Below are positions 25,501-36,530 of a DNA stretch of 55,248 nucleotides, piece after piece (position 1 is the first letter of the stretch; every line of letters starts with the position of its first letter). The DNA is taken from positions 6,904,906 through 6,960,153 of the forward strand of contig NC_049984.1 of assembly GCF_000003815.2 (NCBI RefSeq). Reading direction: 5' to 3'. The DNA is from Branchiostoma floridae (Eukaryota > Chordata > Leptocardii > Amphioxiformes > Branchiostomatidae). The position numbers and the translations under genes are program-made. The notes beneath the pieces were generated by a model. That model searched no databases. It had not been told where the DNA came from and worked only from the letters and a program-made list of their open reading frames with translations.

Positions 25501-27842
25501 ATGGGCGAGCTTATTATGACTATGAGTCACAGATTGAGATTGTGGGAGGATCTAGAGCGTACATACGGACGGGTTGAATATTCAAAGCGCAGTGTTGTAG
25601 AACAGGCGGTACAGAAACCCTCGCGCGCTGAACAAAGCTACACCAGGCCAGTTTACGCTGAAGTGCAGGTAAGACGTTTTGGTAACCGCGTTGTTGTGTT
25701 ACGTAGCGATGTACCTAAGGTGCATGGGCAATTGTGCGGCTGCGATGTGTCGTGTTTGTTTGAAATACAGCGTTTTATTTTTTTTTTGGGTAGTTTTACG
25801 AAAATATCAAAGGAGACGTTGACAACGGTCATTCCAACCCCATAGCGGCCTTTGCATACACGATACATGATGTTATAGTGTGTACGTGCTGTTCTATGAA
25901 GAAGGACATGGAAGGAAGTCTGAGACAAGACGATAGTTCATTGCCTGAATCTTTGCCACCGCTTAACAAGCATATCATGCTTCTCAGGGAATTCATTCAA
26001 TTGCTTGATCTTTTTTGGTTCATTTAATTTTCTACCTGTATGTTTAACCTTCATCAACACGCCAAACACCTGTTATCTATATGGATGGAACAGAATCTCC
26101 TAAAATTTCCTTTAATTGCTTTTTTCCCCATCCATTAATCTTTTCCTGTAACATCCCAGTCTTATCAAGTTTGCGGTACCGATCAGCAGCTAATTGTCGG
26201 GATGTTTCGCGGTTTCTTTTAGCCTTAGTCTTCCTGGCGCTTAAACGGTTTAAGTCGCGGAGACGCGCCAATAACCATTAGCGACATGCCGACTCCACAC
26301 ACCCGCCCGCTGGTTCCGCGATCACATGGCCGCGTTATCGCAGAACAACACTCCGGGACTGGAAACGTTATCTGCGTGAATCAAAGCAGGGCCGAGCGCA
26401 CGAGCACGTCGGTGGCGGCGAGGTATCCAGATAGAGCGTGTGAACACTAATTCATTCATACATCTATTAGTTTGTCTGTAGTAAAGCATTCTTTGATACA
26501 CAATAAAGCAAGCAGCTGCATAGCCATAGTTCTCTAAAGAGACAGGCGTTTCAGGTACCACCCGTTGTCTTTCAGACGGTTAGAGAATTATCCAGTTGGT
26601 TGGTTTACTTTTCATTACGGAACGCATGAACAGTTTCTGAGACCCCCACTGTGACATCTCCGCGTACAAACCTGTCCCAAGTCGGCAAGCTGGTCCCAGC
26701 GACTGTTTGATGTCTACTGATGAAGCTTCAATGAGTTCTCTTTCTTGTTTGTGCATCCTTGATGTGTGTATTTGCCTTATATTATTGTATACTATTTCCA
26801 GTCGTGCCGTTAATATCAGTAGTCATCGCACAGCTATGTATTTTCCTTTGAACGTGTGAATAATATAAACCTTCACTTAATACCCCACTGGTTTACATGG
26901 TGGTCTTTTAATCACTTATGTAAACTACACCTCCTGGGGTTGCCACGATGCTGCGTAAAAAAAAATATCATGCGAGTAATCGTTTGGTATTCAGTGTGCC
27001 GAAACTCTCACATTTCTATAGAAAAAGGAAAGATCGCATAGCCGGTTAGAGGCCGTGAGGGTGGTGGAGGCTATCCCAAATCATCCCCAGAGTCTCCAGC
27101 TGACTCAAGTCCCATATTGGCAGTGCCTTGTTTAGTGTTAAATGTTCTATAGCAAATGATTGAGACATCGAATGTCCACTTTTGTCGCTCATCCGAATTG
27201 CATACGATTCAAAACGTTTGCGATTCTTAGGGCTGGACAGTACCTCACTGTTCTCTTCAAAACGCTGGGCGAATGTCCCTGGACATCATTTTGCCTTCTT
27301 GCAACAACCAGCGACGTAGTATCTTCTTTCGTAACTTCGAATCGATTGAGATTCAGTACGAATCCAGAGGTCCTTGACGTTAAGAACATTTCCGGGTTGG
27401 TGTCAGTTTGAGATCTATCGATTTGTATATCCCTCATTTGATCTGATGTTCATTGTTTCTTGGCCTTAAGAAGAGTTGTAAGATTTATTTCATATTTCTA
27501 TTTGTACTTTGTACTTACCTATACAAAAGTATATGTATTTTTTGTTGTGTTATTATACTATTTCCGAATGTATTGGTACTGAACACAGCTTCCATATCTA
27601 ATCGCGATCTGTTTCTATAGTCAAAAATAAGCCTGAATCCTGACACTACTGGCACTGAGCAACCCACCCTACCCGAACCGCTAGAGCCGGCTCAGTCAGT
27701 GTACGGTTTGACTGAATTCTTGAAAACGCTTCACTGGTGCGCGGCAGATAAATTGATTGTTGACAGCCTTCACAAGGCTTTAGAACACGAAATCCCCTTA
27801 ACTCCTCACAAGCATATTTTCTGCTTTGGCAGTTCCGACTGA
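25501..27842 (+). CDS. unrecognised 129-residue protein, two coding exons
   Basis: Coding exon A (25501-25668, 56 codons) starts at GATATGG, a good translation context with G at -3 and +4. It ends at CAG|GTAAGA in phase 0. Coding exon B (27621-27842) follows TTTCTATAG|, stays open for 73 codons and ends in TGA. Joined directly they give 129 residues starting MGELIMTMSHRLRLWEDLER and ending HIFCFGSSD. The protein is hydrophilic with no signal peptide or membrane segment. Exon B has a Pro/Glu-rich stretch (about residues 68-80) followed by an amphipathic helical segment around YGLTEFLKTLHWCAADKLIV. Both exons read like real protein, with no low complexity, and their phases match. The family is not recognised, and a further exon between them cannot be excluded. 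Exon B has no internal ATG, so simple ORF scans miss it. Confidence 0.6.
26030..26065 (+). repeat. fragment of the ACCTGGATGTCTAACCTTCA repeat family
   Basis: TACCTGTATGTTTAACCTTC followed by ATCAACACGCC matches the end of the tail family seen at 4654, 10240 and 22684. It lies in the intron of the small gene. Confidence 0.55.
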
Positions 27843-29460
27843 TCTCTCAGAGATAGCTTCCTCTCATCTCCTCTTTATGCCTTATCGTGTCTTATCATCT
27901 CAGACGGAAAGGTGTGTGGTTTGTTCTCCTTTTTAACTCTTATTCTTTTTTTTTTATTTCCTGCTTATTTCATCTTCGAGTATCATCGCCGTCTTCGAGT
28001 ATGAACTTCAATTTCCCATTTCATAAACATGTAGAAACACTTCACCATCGGCGATGAATGAAAAACGTCTCAAAGTTAATCAAGGAAACGAATGAAGTCT
28101 AGTGTGAAGCACGGCACTACCTACCAACTGTACTTGTACTACAGAACTGCAAACATGTAGCGGAATGCAGAAAAGATATCTAATTATGTTCTTTCATCAG
28201 GAAAAATCGGCACAATTTTGCATCTCTATCTACTTCTCGGCCGTTTAGACTAGCTTAGTTCTAGTCCATTGTGACACCCTTTAGCCCTGTACTTGGCTAA
28301 TCTTCAGAAACAAATAGCATTTACATATAGATGTACAGGAAGTAGATAACGAATACACGACACGGCATAGAAATCTGTAATCATTCCATTTTTACGCGTA
28401 TACCATCAGTGAACTGTGAAACTGTGATATTGGATACGGTCTTAACATCAGTATTAACATGAGCATCCAAGAGCCTCGAGCTCATATTTACAGATCACAT
28501 ATAATTGCTCTCCAATTTTACTTTTGTTTTCTTTGGTAATGAGGCATTGTAATTCTTTACTGTTGATGTAAAGTATCACACAAGCTGCAAACAGAAGCAA
28601 ATCTCAGAAGTTTTTTTTCTAAGTCCTCTCACGTTTTCGCCTTGCGTTTTCTCTTCCCACCGCCTGCAGCCTGCGAGGCGGACTCCCTCTGCTGCTGATC
28701 GCCCATTCGGCGGAATTAGTGAGCGCCAAAGTCTCCCCCTTTCTCGGCGTAATCCCGTCTATTCCAACTGCAGACCGGCCGGTGCAAAACTCATTTCCCG
28801 CACTTCGGGCGGATTTTCTTATTTATTTTCCCGGCCGACTATTACTTGTCCGCCCGAATCTATCTCCGACAGCCCCGTCTGATTTAGTGCGGCTTAACTT
28901 CTATGACGTAAAGAGGACTGTGGAAGCGATCGTGTCCATGATTGGAACTAATTGTGCCATTCAGCTATTGCGTCAATGGGACGCGAGATCACAGCACCCG
29001 AAAATAGGGCATGACGAGGAGTAATGGGAGATTGGAGGCCCGCAAAGTTAGTTACTGATCCGCCGGTACGATTCGAATCGTCCAAAATCACGGGACAGGC
29101 TTTGGTGTAAGGGAGAGGAGCATAGAAAGTGGAAAATTGTCGAGTCATTTTCCGAGCATCAAATTTAGCTCTTGTAGTTTTGAAATACTTTTCGAGCGAA
29201 GTACACTAGTGATAGGCGTAGAACACTGCATATTTGTTCGAAAGATCAGAGGTGACATTTGTCCATATCGTAGCCGAGAAGAACATTGAGTTATTCAATC
29301 GCCCTTGGCCTTGTGAGTCCGGGCACAGCTTTCCAAAATCAGTTACTTGTTAACTATCAAGTCTTTATTTCACTAACTGCCCCAGGTGAATAAATAGATA
29401 AATGAATAGTTAAAACAGAATGCATACATACAACATAATGTCTGATTGTCGGTGGTAAAT
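27843..29460. other. 3' flank of the small gene, then non-coding with one GC-rich patch
   Basis: No clear AATAAA is seen shortly after the stop at 27842, so the 3' UTR end is unknown. The patch 28630-29000 is GC-richer and free of recognisable repeats, with an open but unconvincing frame. It could be a regulatory element. Confidence 0.3.
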
Positions 29461-29464
29461 CGGT

Positions 29465-29630
29465 AGGTTGTTTGGCCCAAATCCCAGAGGTTATGGTTTT
29501 GGATCCCCTGAAACGCTCCGATGTTGTAAGCTTGGGAAAGGCACTTTGCACTTCACTCGACTCAAGTGAAAATGGACGTTTCAAGAAGGTCACGAATTTG
29601 AGGAGAACCACAACTCGAGAACATCATAGA
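29465..29630 (+). mobile_element. SINE body fragment
   Basis: The words CTTGGGAAAGGCACTTTGCA and TCACTCGACTCAAGTGAAAATG are typical of the body of tRNA-derived SINEs in aquatic animals. A convincing tRNA head with A and B boxes is not present upstream, so this copy is truncated or decayed. Confidence 0.5.
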
Positions 29631-30062
29631 CCCCACCACACGTATGGTAAAGAGTTAAGGTCGCTTCCGGTGTGAGTGTATGAAATAGATTTGTCTGGGT
29701 ATGCACTTTGTACTCTTAAGAACAAACCCGATGTGCTACGCCATGAGGCGGTTTACCGGGTATGCACACAAACAAGCGTACACAGATACATAGAAACACA
29801 GCACTCTATATACTAGAACATTGGCGTCTCCAGATTTATTTCAAGTAGTTGTTCAGAAATCAGGTGAACATAAGTAAGGTAAAACTGTTAGTTTACTAGT
29901 TTTAATTACACGCCGGGAGAGAGCGCGAGTTCCTACGGTGTCTGTCTCCTGCTTCTCACAGGATCTCCATATACTGTTGCTTTCCTTAGTGCTGAAGCAT
30001 GAGTTATTGTTGTTAACCACCCGTGCCATCCCGTCGACGTTCTATTTCACGAAAAAGAGATG

Positions 30063-30212
30063 AGTGTGTGTGTGTGTGTGTGTGTTTGTTTGTGTGTGTG
30101 TGTGTGTGTGTGTTTGTGTGTGTTTGTGTGCGTTTGTGTATGTGTGTTTGTGTGCGTTTGTGTGTGTGTGTGTGTGTGTGCGCGCGCGCGCGCGCGCGTG
30201 CGTGCGTGTGTG
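30063..30212 (+). repeat. GT/GTTT microsatellite ending in an alternating CG tract
   Basis: About 115 bp of GT-rich repeat is followed by nine CG units (30181-30198) and GTGCGTGC steps. Alternating purine-pyrimidine DNA of this kind, especially CG, favours Z-DNA. GAGA-rich sequence follows to about 30268. Confidence 0.95.
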
Positions 30213-30934
30213 AGGAAGAAAGAGACAGATAAAGAGAGACAGAGAGAGATAGAGAGAGACAGACAGACAGAAACATCAGAGGAGTCTTGGGTAGTTAATA
30301 TCCAGCTCACGTTCGAACTTCAATGTCATGAATTAGATCTTCGTACCCGATGGATGGAAATGAAATCTTGATCAGGTTTCAGCTCACTAGAAAGCCACTC
30401 TTTCACTGGCCATAACAGGAAACAGCAATACAAAGTCCAATAAGCTTTTCTATGAGAGAGATAAGTAGGATGTTGCACTTGATGGGTTTGAGTTCGAGGT
30501 TTGTGCGCACTCCAGCGCACGTTTTGAGTGTTGAGCGGAGAGGCGTTTCGCCTGTCGTAAATCACTAGGCCTGGGTCGATGAACTTGCTGTACTGCGGGA
30601 CTAAAAATGCTTGAAAAAAATTCGTAGGTTTCCTAAATTTGCCATTGTTGTTTTCAGCATATTCTACCTATAATGACTAATGTTTGTGATTGTAAACAAT
30701 TGGAATTTTTAACTTACAATGAGATTACTTCTTAAATATCTGTACATGTTGTTGCCTGGGTCATCACTCATATTTACCCATGTCTTACAGTTTGGCTAAT
30801 TCAAATATACAAATGACGAACTATTCCTAGCTATGTGTAATAGACCTTTTCTGATGCGCATGCGACGAGTGGTCGCAACATGGAAATCATGTTGCATTTA
30901 TGTTTTATTATTATCATTTTATTCAACATGTTGT

Positions 30935-31027
30935 ATAAATGTTAAAGTTTTAACTCAGGACATCGATAAATGTTAAAGTTTTAACTCAGGACATCGATAA
31001 ATGTTAAAGGATTAACTCAGGACATCG
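30935..31027 (+). repeat. three tandem copies of a 31-bp unit
   Basis: Units begin at 30935, 30966 and 30997, each ATAAATGTTAAAGTTTTAAC followed by TCAGGACATCG. The third copy has a few changes. Each contains the near-palindrome GTTAAAGTTTTAAC, which loosely resembles an HNF1-type site. Confidence 0.9.
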
Positions 31028-32860
31028 ACCTTATTACATTGTGAGTCATATACGTAACAGCGGCCATACGAGACGTTAGATTAGCTAAAGGTAGTAAAAA
31101 TGAAGACAAGTACTCTCCACATTTACCCTTTTAAAGTAAAGATGATGTAGAATCCCGCGACCTTCTGGTCACCGCTAAAATGCCAGGCATGTTTGACTGC
31201 AGCAACTCAGTTGCTCCGTTCCCTTTTGGAACTGCGTTTTCCCGGGATGTCTGACTTATTCATTGGACAGAATACGGTTTATGGCGTTCCTCATCGTTCT
31301 TCATTCTGCATATCAGACAAATCGGAACGGCGACTTATCCTTTCTTCTAACCACATTCCAAGTGACGCAACATCAACGGTCAAGGCTACGAGTTTTACCA
31401 AGCCTATTAGTGTTGTAAATAGTGTAAGAGTTCTGGTGAGAGGAGATGAGTAACTCGAGTCTTCTTTTCACTATATCACCAGCTATTAGCCTCCAGAAAC
31501 CATTCGGTTATCTCATTTCCTGTCCATAACCAAGGGCCAAGGCCACTCTTTTGTGGTAGCGTCTAGAACACCGTTTTACTACGGGTTCCCCTGCGATCGC
31601 TTCCCTGTCGAATATTCTGTGTTGTGGAGAATTCCGGGGAACCAACCTGAGCTAGAATAATATGAATACAGCATGCTGCACAGCCACGTTGTATCAAAAA
31701 CAATAAATTGGCAGAAAGAAATGGAAGAAATTTCAACTCTCCTCCGCTGCCCCGCTCCACTGTGACTCCCCATCGCTCCTGCTGCAGGAGATGAAACATG
31801 TTTTCCTGTGTCTCCTGCCGGGCGATTAACGGCTTAGCATGAATCACTTCCCGCGGGTTATCAGCACAAGTCTCGCGGTTTCTCACGCACCTAATCACCG
31901 AACGTCTCCCCCGCGCCACCCCCGGTTATCTCTGGTGTGGAGTAATCCTTCACCGGCCGTCCATTTATCCTACTCCTCTTTATCTCCACATATGTCCCAC
32001 CCAAAGGGCCTGCAGACAGGATTAGAAAAGTGTTTGGCGGAATGGTGGTTTAACCTGCCAATTTCGCGGATGTGCTGCAGGTCTGACGAGGGCCATTCTC
32101 TCCAAACAGATTTTCCGGTAGCAGAAACCTTAAGTCCCAGCCAAGACCGTGTGCGTGGGCTACAAGTGGTTCTTGGACGCTTTCGTACCTGAGTGTCAGG
32201 GACGTTTTTTTGCCGCCAGAAGATTGGCTTGAAGATTAGAAGACCATATGATATTAGGACCTGTGTCATTAGCTATTGGCTACTTCAAAAGTAGACCGCA
32301 GTTCGTATTATAATTGTTGCAGGCCGTGGTAACCTGTGAGCTCGCAGATCCTGGGTAAAAATGAAAGTATATCACCGATCATATACCATTGATTAAATAC
32401 CAAGGCATAGGTCGTACTTTGCTGTACATTAGACTTGTCAGGAGAGAGCTATAGGAAATGTTTCTAAAGGACAATGACTCTGTACATACTCTTAATGTCT
32501 TTGTTGTGATTAATAGTGACGGGCATAGCTTTATCACAAAATGCCGTTTACTTTTCTTCAAATCTCAAAGCTTGTAAGTTAAAGTAGACAAAGAGATATT
32601 TCTGATTCCCCAGAACATTGTACAATTTAGCCAAATGATACCGGAGGTAGCATATCAGCTTAAAGTAAACCAAGCTATGTGAGGAGCAGAGAAAAAAAGA
32701 TTACGAAAAACTTAAACCGCCGGCAGCCCTGTAGAGAATCCGTAATTGATTGATCCAATTAACGGTAATCAAGATCTTGTAGGTTTAATTATCCGCTTCG
32801 CTGCGCGGCGCGCGCACTGTTTTCCACAGTGGGGAGAAACCCTGGGCTCCTGGCGCCATG
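31028..32860. other. non-coding stretch with low-repeat, motif-rich patches
   Basis: No exon is seen. At 31810-32040 there is a cluster of GATTA/TAATC words (GCGATTAACG, CCTAATCACC, GTAATCC, AGGATTAG) and TTATC words. Near 32740-32790 TGATTGATCCAATTAACG and GGTTTAATTA suggest homeodomain-type sites beside CpG-rich sequence. These are candidate cis-regulatory elements by appearance only. Confidence 0.35.
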
Positions 32861-33921
32861 CCAACGTGACGACTGCACAACCTGCGCTCAGCTGTTAACT
32901 ATCTTCAGCGCAAACATAAGCCGCTTAGGAATGGCGCTGTTGCCTCACTGTTGAATTGTGCTTGGTGGAAACAATCCAGTGCGTAATTAGGTATTTCCGA
33001 TAATGTGGCGTAAATATCACGCGTGGGTTAATGATAAAAGCTGGGGGTTGACATTATGCTAAAAAAGTGCTTGTATGACCCGAGTGTATTCATAATGCTT
33101 TTCTTATGCCATATCAACTATGTAAATTCTTCAAAGAGTCACTTCTTTTGTTCGGCTGTGGATCAAAGTATTCAAAAAGATTCCTGAATGCAGAACGAGT
33201 AACGTATATTCTGATGAATACGTTATTGTCATGTGATGTTGATTATACAAAGGTTCTCAGGATACAACACGACATAAGTTTTTACAAGTGTTCAAAATAT
33301 TTTTTTTTCTCTTTTCTTTACTGCATTTACTAGAAGCTTCTGTGTGTTGCTGGCACGAATTTCAAAGTTGTCATATTATTGGCCAACGTGACGTCTTTAG
33401 CGCAAACACAAGCCGCTTAGGACTGGCGCTGTTGCCTCACTATTGAATTGTGCTCGGCGGAATGAACCCAGTGCATAATTGGGAATTTTCGATAATGTAG
33501 TGTAAATAAGCAGTCTTTGTTCAGAGTCATTGTTTCAATCATGCGTGAGAAAAGGATGAAAGCTAAGGGTTGATTTTATACTCAGAAATTGTCAGTACAC
33601 GTGTCCGTGTGATGTCATTCTTGTGCAATGTCAACTATGTAAGTTTATCAAAAAGTCATCTTATTTGTTCAGATTTAGATCAAAGAATAACGTTAAATGT
33701 ATTCAAAAATATTCCTGAATGCAAAAGGAGAAATGGATATGACGCTGAATACAATTTTTGCATGCGATGTTGATTGTACAAAGGCTCTCTGGTTACGACA
33801 CGACATAAGTTTTTACATGTTTTTAAATTATTTCTTTTTCTCTTTTCTTTATTGCATTTAATTCACTAGCAACTTCTTCTGTTTGTTGCTCGCACGAATG
33901 TCAAAGTTGTAATATTATTGG
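32861..33921 (+). repeat. ~530-bp tandem duplication (two diverged copies)
   Basis: Copy A is 32861-33382 and copy B 33383-33921, both beginning CCAACGTGACG. Shared blocks in the same order include AAGCCGCTTAGGA-TGGCGCT, TTGCCTCACT-TTGAATTGTG, CACGACATAAGTTTTTACA and TTCTCTTTTCTTTA. Identity by eye is about 75-85% with small indels, so the duplication is old. No open frame is shared between copies. Confidence 0.85.
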
Positions 33922-34385
33922 ATGTAGTTTGTTTTTGGCTTTGTAGTGTTGAATACTGTAGTTCTGAATAATTCTGAACGGAAATGCTCTGTCCTAATCT
34001 ACGCTAACACACGCACTTCATGTTGCTGCCCTTAAACCACCTTTGACATTACGATTTGCAGCCCGTTTGCATTTTGTGTATCATACAAGTTGTCTGCTGC
34101 TGTATTTTATGATTTCGCCCTGATATCAGCTATCGTTATCACGCCTACGGGTGGCCTAAGACCGGTCTGACCAAACTCGGTCTTAAATTACCATTACTCT
34201 CAAAGCGCTGATTTTATCTATAGACATAAAATTTGATCAGTTTATGGTAATGTGCATGAAAATGTGGAGCCATACCGTGCTAACACATTGATTTTTGAAC
34301 ATGAGATTTCTTTTGTGTTCAGTTGATTTTATGTTTTGATGTCTATTGCTTGGCGCCGAACTGTTGTTTCGGGGGGCTATCTACT
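33922..34385. other. non-coding stretch, nothing specific seen
   Basis: AT-rich sequence without exon, RNA gene or repeat structure that I can identify. Confidence 0.4.
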
Positions 34386-34389
34386 CCAA

Positions 34390-34700
34390 GTGTCAAGCAC
34401 GAAGCGTCATTGTGGCGTACTGGTAGGGTGTTTGCCCCCAGAACCAACAGGTCATCTGACATGCCCTGGCGTTCTGCCCTTGGGAAGGGCAGGCGCTACG
34501 TATCGTATATTCAGATTTCTTGTACAGTGGATTTTTTTCTCAAAAAAGTGCAATGAACAGTGGATAACAGCTTATCGCCCCTTCCTAAGGATTGCGACCC
34601 TTTCCACTTGAAGTGTGCACATTCGGTGAGCCACACAGTCGGGATTAGAACTCACGAAGTCAAGTGGCAGAGTGACTAACCACTGGACTACGAACACTAA
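34390..34700 (-). mobile_element. tRNA-derived SINE remnants in opposite orientations
   Basis: On the minus strand about 34700-34590 looks like a tRNA-type head: box A-like TAGTCCAGTGGTTAG (complement of 34676-34690) and box B-like GAGTTCTAATCCC (complement of 34641-34653). A second head-like segment in plus orientation starts near 34397 (TGGCGTACTGGTAGGG) and runs into CTTGGGAAGGGCAGGCGC, a SINE-body word. Two decayed copies meeting, or a rearranged one, would explain this. Confidence 0.5.
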
Positions 34701-36000
34701 TGCAAAAGCACGTCTCCAAGAGCACGTCTCCTTCTGTACTGTAACGATAACTTCGTCCTTGCCCTGCACACACCACACGTGATCATCGCATTTCCGCTTA
34801 AACAGCTGACCGCTGGCGCCATTGACGTCATCACCCCGGGTGGTCACGGGAAGAACATTTGCCCTCACGTTGCGCCCGTCCCGTCATGCCTTCTGAAGGA
34901 AAGCGGAGAGAGTAGCAGTTATCCAAATTTTCCGACCATCATGAGATTATTCCAAAAATCTGAAATGTTCCTACTTTAACTGCAAGAAAAAAGTAATGAA
35001 AGTTTCATATTCTACCTACCTGCCTTTCATTTTTCCATAAGTATCATTATTTTCCGCACCCTGTCTGAAAGTTCTGAAATCTTTGCCTTCAATGCAAACT
35101 TTTCTATTACAACATGTAATCCCATTCTTTCGCGGAGGTGTGTAAATAATTCTAGATGAGGGCATTTTGAGTCACCGGTTGTCTTTTTACTCCATGCAAA
35201 AAGATGAGAGGCAGGTGATGACCAGTCCTCGTGGCTACTAGGAAATTTGAATCTCCAAAATGATCGATTAAAGTGAAACAGACCCCCCTCTCCTCTCCTC
35301 CGCACCGCGCTCGGCGCACACAGAGAGAGGCCGGGACCCACCGCACGGCTGGGCGGGCTCGATGACGCAGGTCTGCCGGAGCGGAGCCGTGATGAAGAGG
35401 GGACAATCATTCCTTCGCCCCCGCCCGAGATTCAAACTACCTCAATCAATTTGGCTAATATTCCACTCAAACCGCCCGAATACAAACACGGTGTGAGTAA
35501 CAATACGCCGGGTGTGGAGCACGAGTCACGAGCCTGGCCTGTGGGGTTCTAATCATTCTTCTTAATAGTCTTACTTTCAATTACACCATGAAAGCCACGG
35601 TCTTTGTACAGGAGATGCTCGGAGCAGATTACGGGTCTCCGCCTCTGCCTTTCAAACACGGTCTCCCCTTTTTTGTCTCCTTAAGTCGAGAGGAGGAAAT
35701 CGATGCAGGCTTTTAGCCCGTCGCGTTATCCCCGCACCAGACGTATCTTTTGCTAAATTGGCTTGAGAGTCGCGCGTAAAATTACAGGCTTTTGAATGTC
35801 ACAAAATAGACGCAAACAAGCCCGGGATATGATAGTGGATAAGTGCCATCGACCTATCAGCTTCTGAAGGTGTTTGTAGCGCTCAGCTCTATAGATGGTT
35901 TTAACTCCTAAGGGACGACCCGCCGGGCGTATCTCTTTCTTGCGAACAAACATTCGTGGACGTCTTTATCCTGAAGGCATGCTGTAAAAATGTGTACATT
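34701..36000. other. non-coding stretch with a GC-rich, low-repeat patch (about 35270-35480)
   Basis: No exon is seen. The patch contains CCGCCCGAGATTCAAACT, CTCAATCAATTTGG and GGACAATCATTCC, reminiscent of homeodomain and SOX-type sites. It stands out from AT-rich flanks and could be a conserved regulatory element. Confidence 0.3.
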
Positions 36001-36530
36001 TCACCCAAACGCCTCCGAAACCTGTTATGAGGGATATCAAACCACTAAGGCCTGCTATGAAAATGAAGGCACTCTTATCTCCAATGCCTTCTACAAAAGG
36101 CTACACAGCTTTCCTATGTAGATTTCTTCGGATGCTACAAACACCACTTGTAGTCTGTTGCCGAGGTTATAGCCTGCAAAGAAGGCTATAAATGCCCTTT
36201 GGAGCCTGCTACGTATGAGCGCTCCTTGTAGCCTATAGCGGAGGGTATAAAAGCCCCCAATGCCCGCGTTGGAGGCTATGAACTTCCCCTTGAGGCTATA
36301 AAAGCTATTTGGGGCCTGCTACGGAGGCTATAAGCAGCCACAGGAGACCATGCTATGGAGGCCATTAACGCACCTTAGAGCCTACTTCTTATAATATAGC
36401 CTCTGATAGCATTTTGTGGAGGCTACAAGCGCCTCCAGTAGCCTGCACTCACTTAGGGACCTGCTATGAAGGCTTTAGCACTCCCTGGAGGCTGCTATGG
36501 AGGATATGAAATTTTTCCTTGAAGCCTGCT
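36000..36530 (+). repeat. degenerate minisatellite built on GCCTGCTATGGAGGCTATAA
   Basis: About a dozen imperfect units of 30-50 bp contain GCCTGCTA-GGAGGCTATAA or parts of it. Clear examples lie near 36040, 36170, 36205, 36255, 36320, 36345 and 36465. The AGCCT and AGGCT words are complementary, so each unit can form a small hairpin. No frame is preserved across units. Confidence 0.75.

Noticed and set aside
26077-26271. 64-codon basic open frame on the minus strand (Lys/Arg-rich)
   Set aside because: Protein-like at first sight, but it adjoins a retroelement tail, lies in the intron of the plus-strand gene and has no splice partner or known motif.
28719-29024. 101-codon open frame in the GC-rich patch
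   Set aside because: It starts at GTG rather than ATG, has no splice borders and no recognisable domain. The patch is better explained as non-coding.
31839-32192. 117-codon open frame from ATG
   Set aside because: The composition (Ser/Pro/His-rich, no domain) and a dense cluster of factor-type motifs favour regulatory DNA; no splice or neighbour support.
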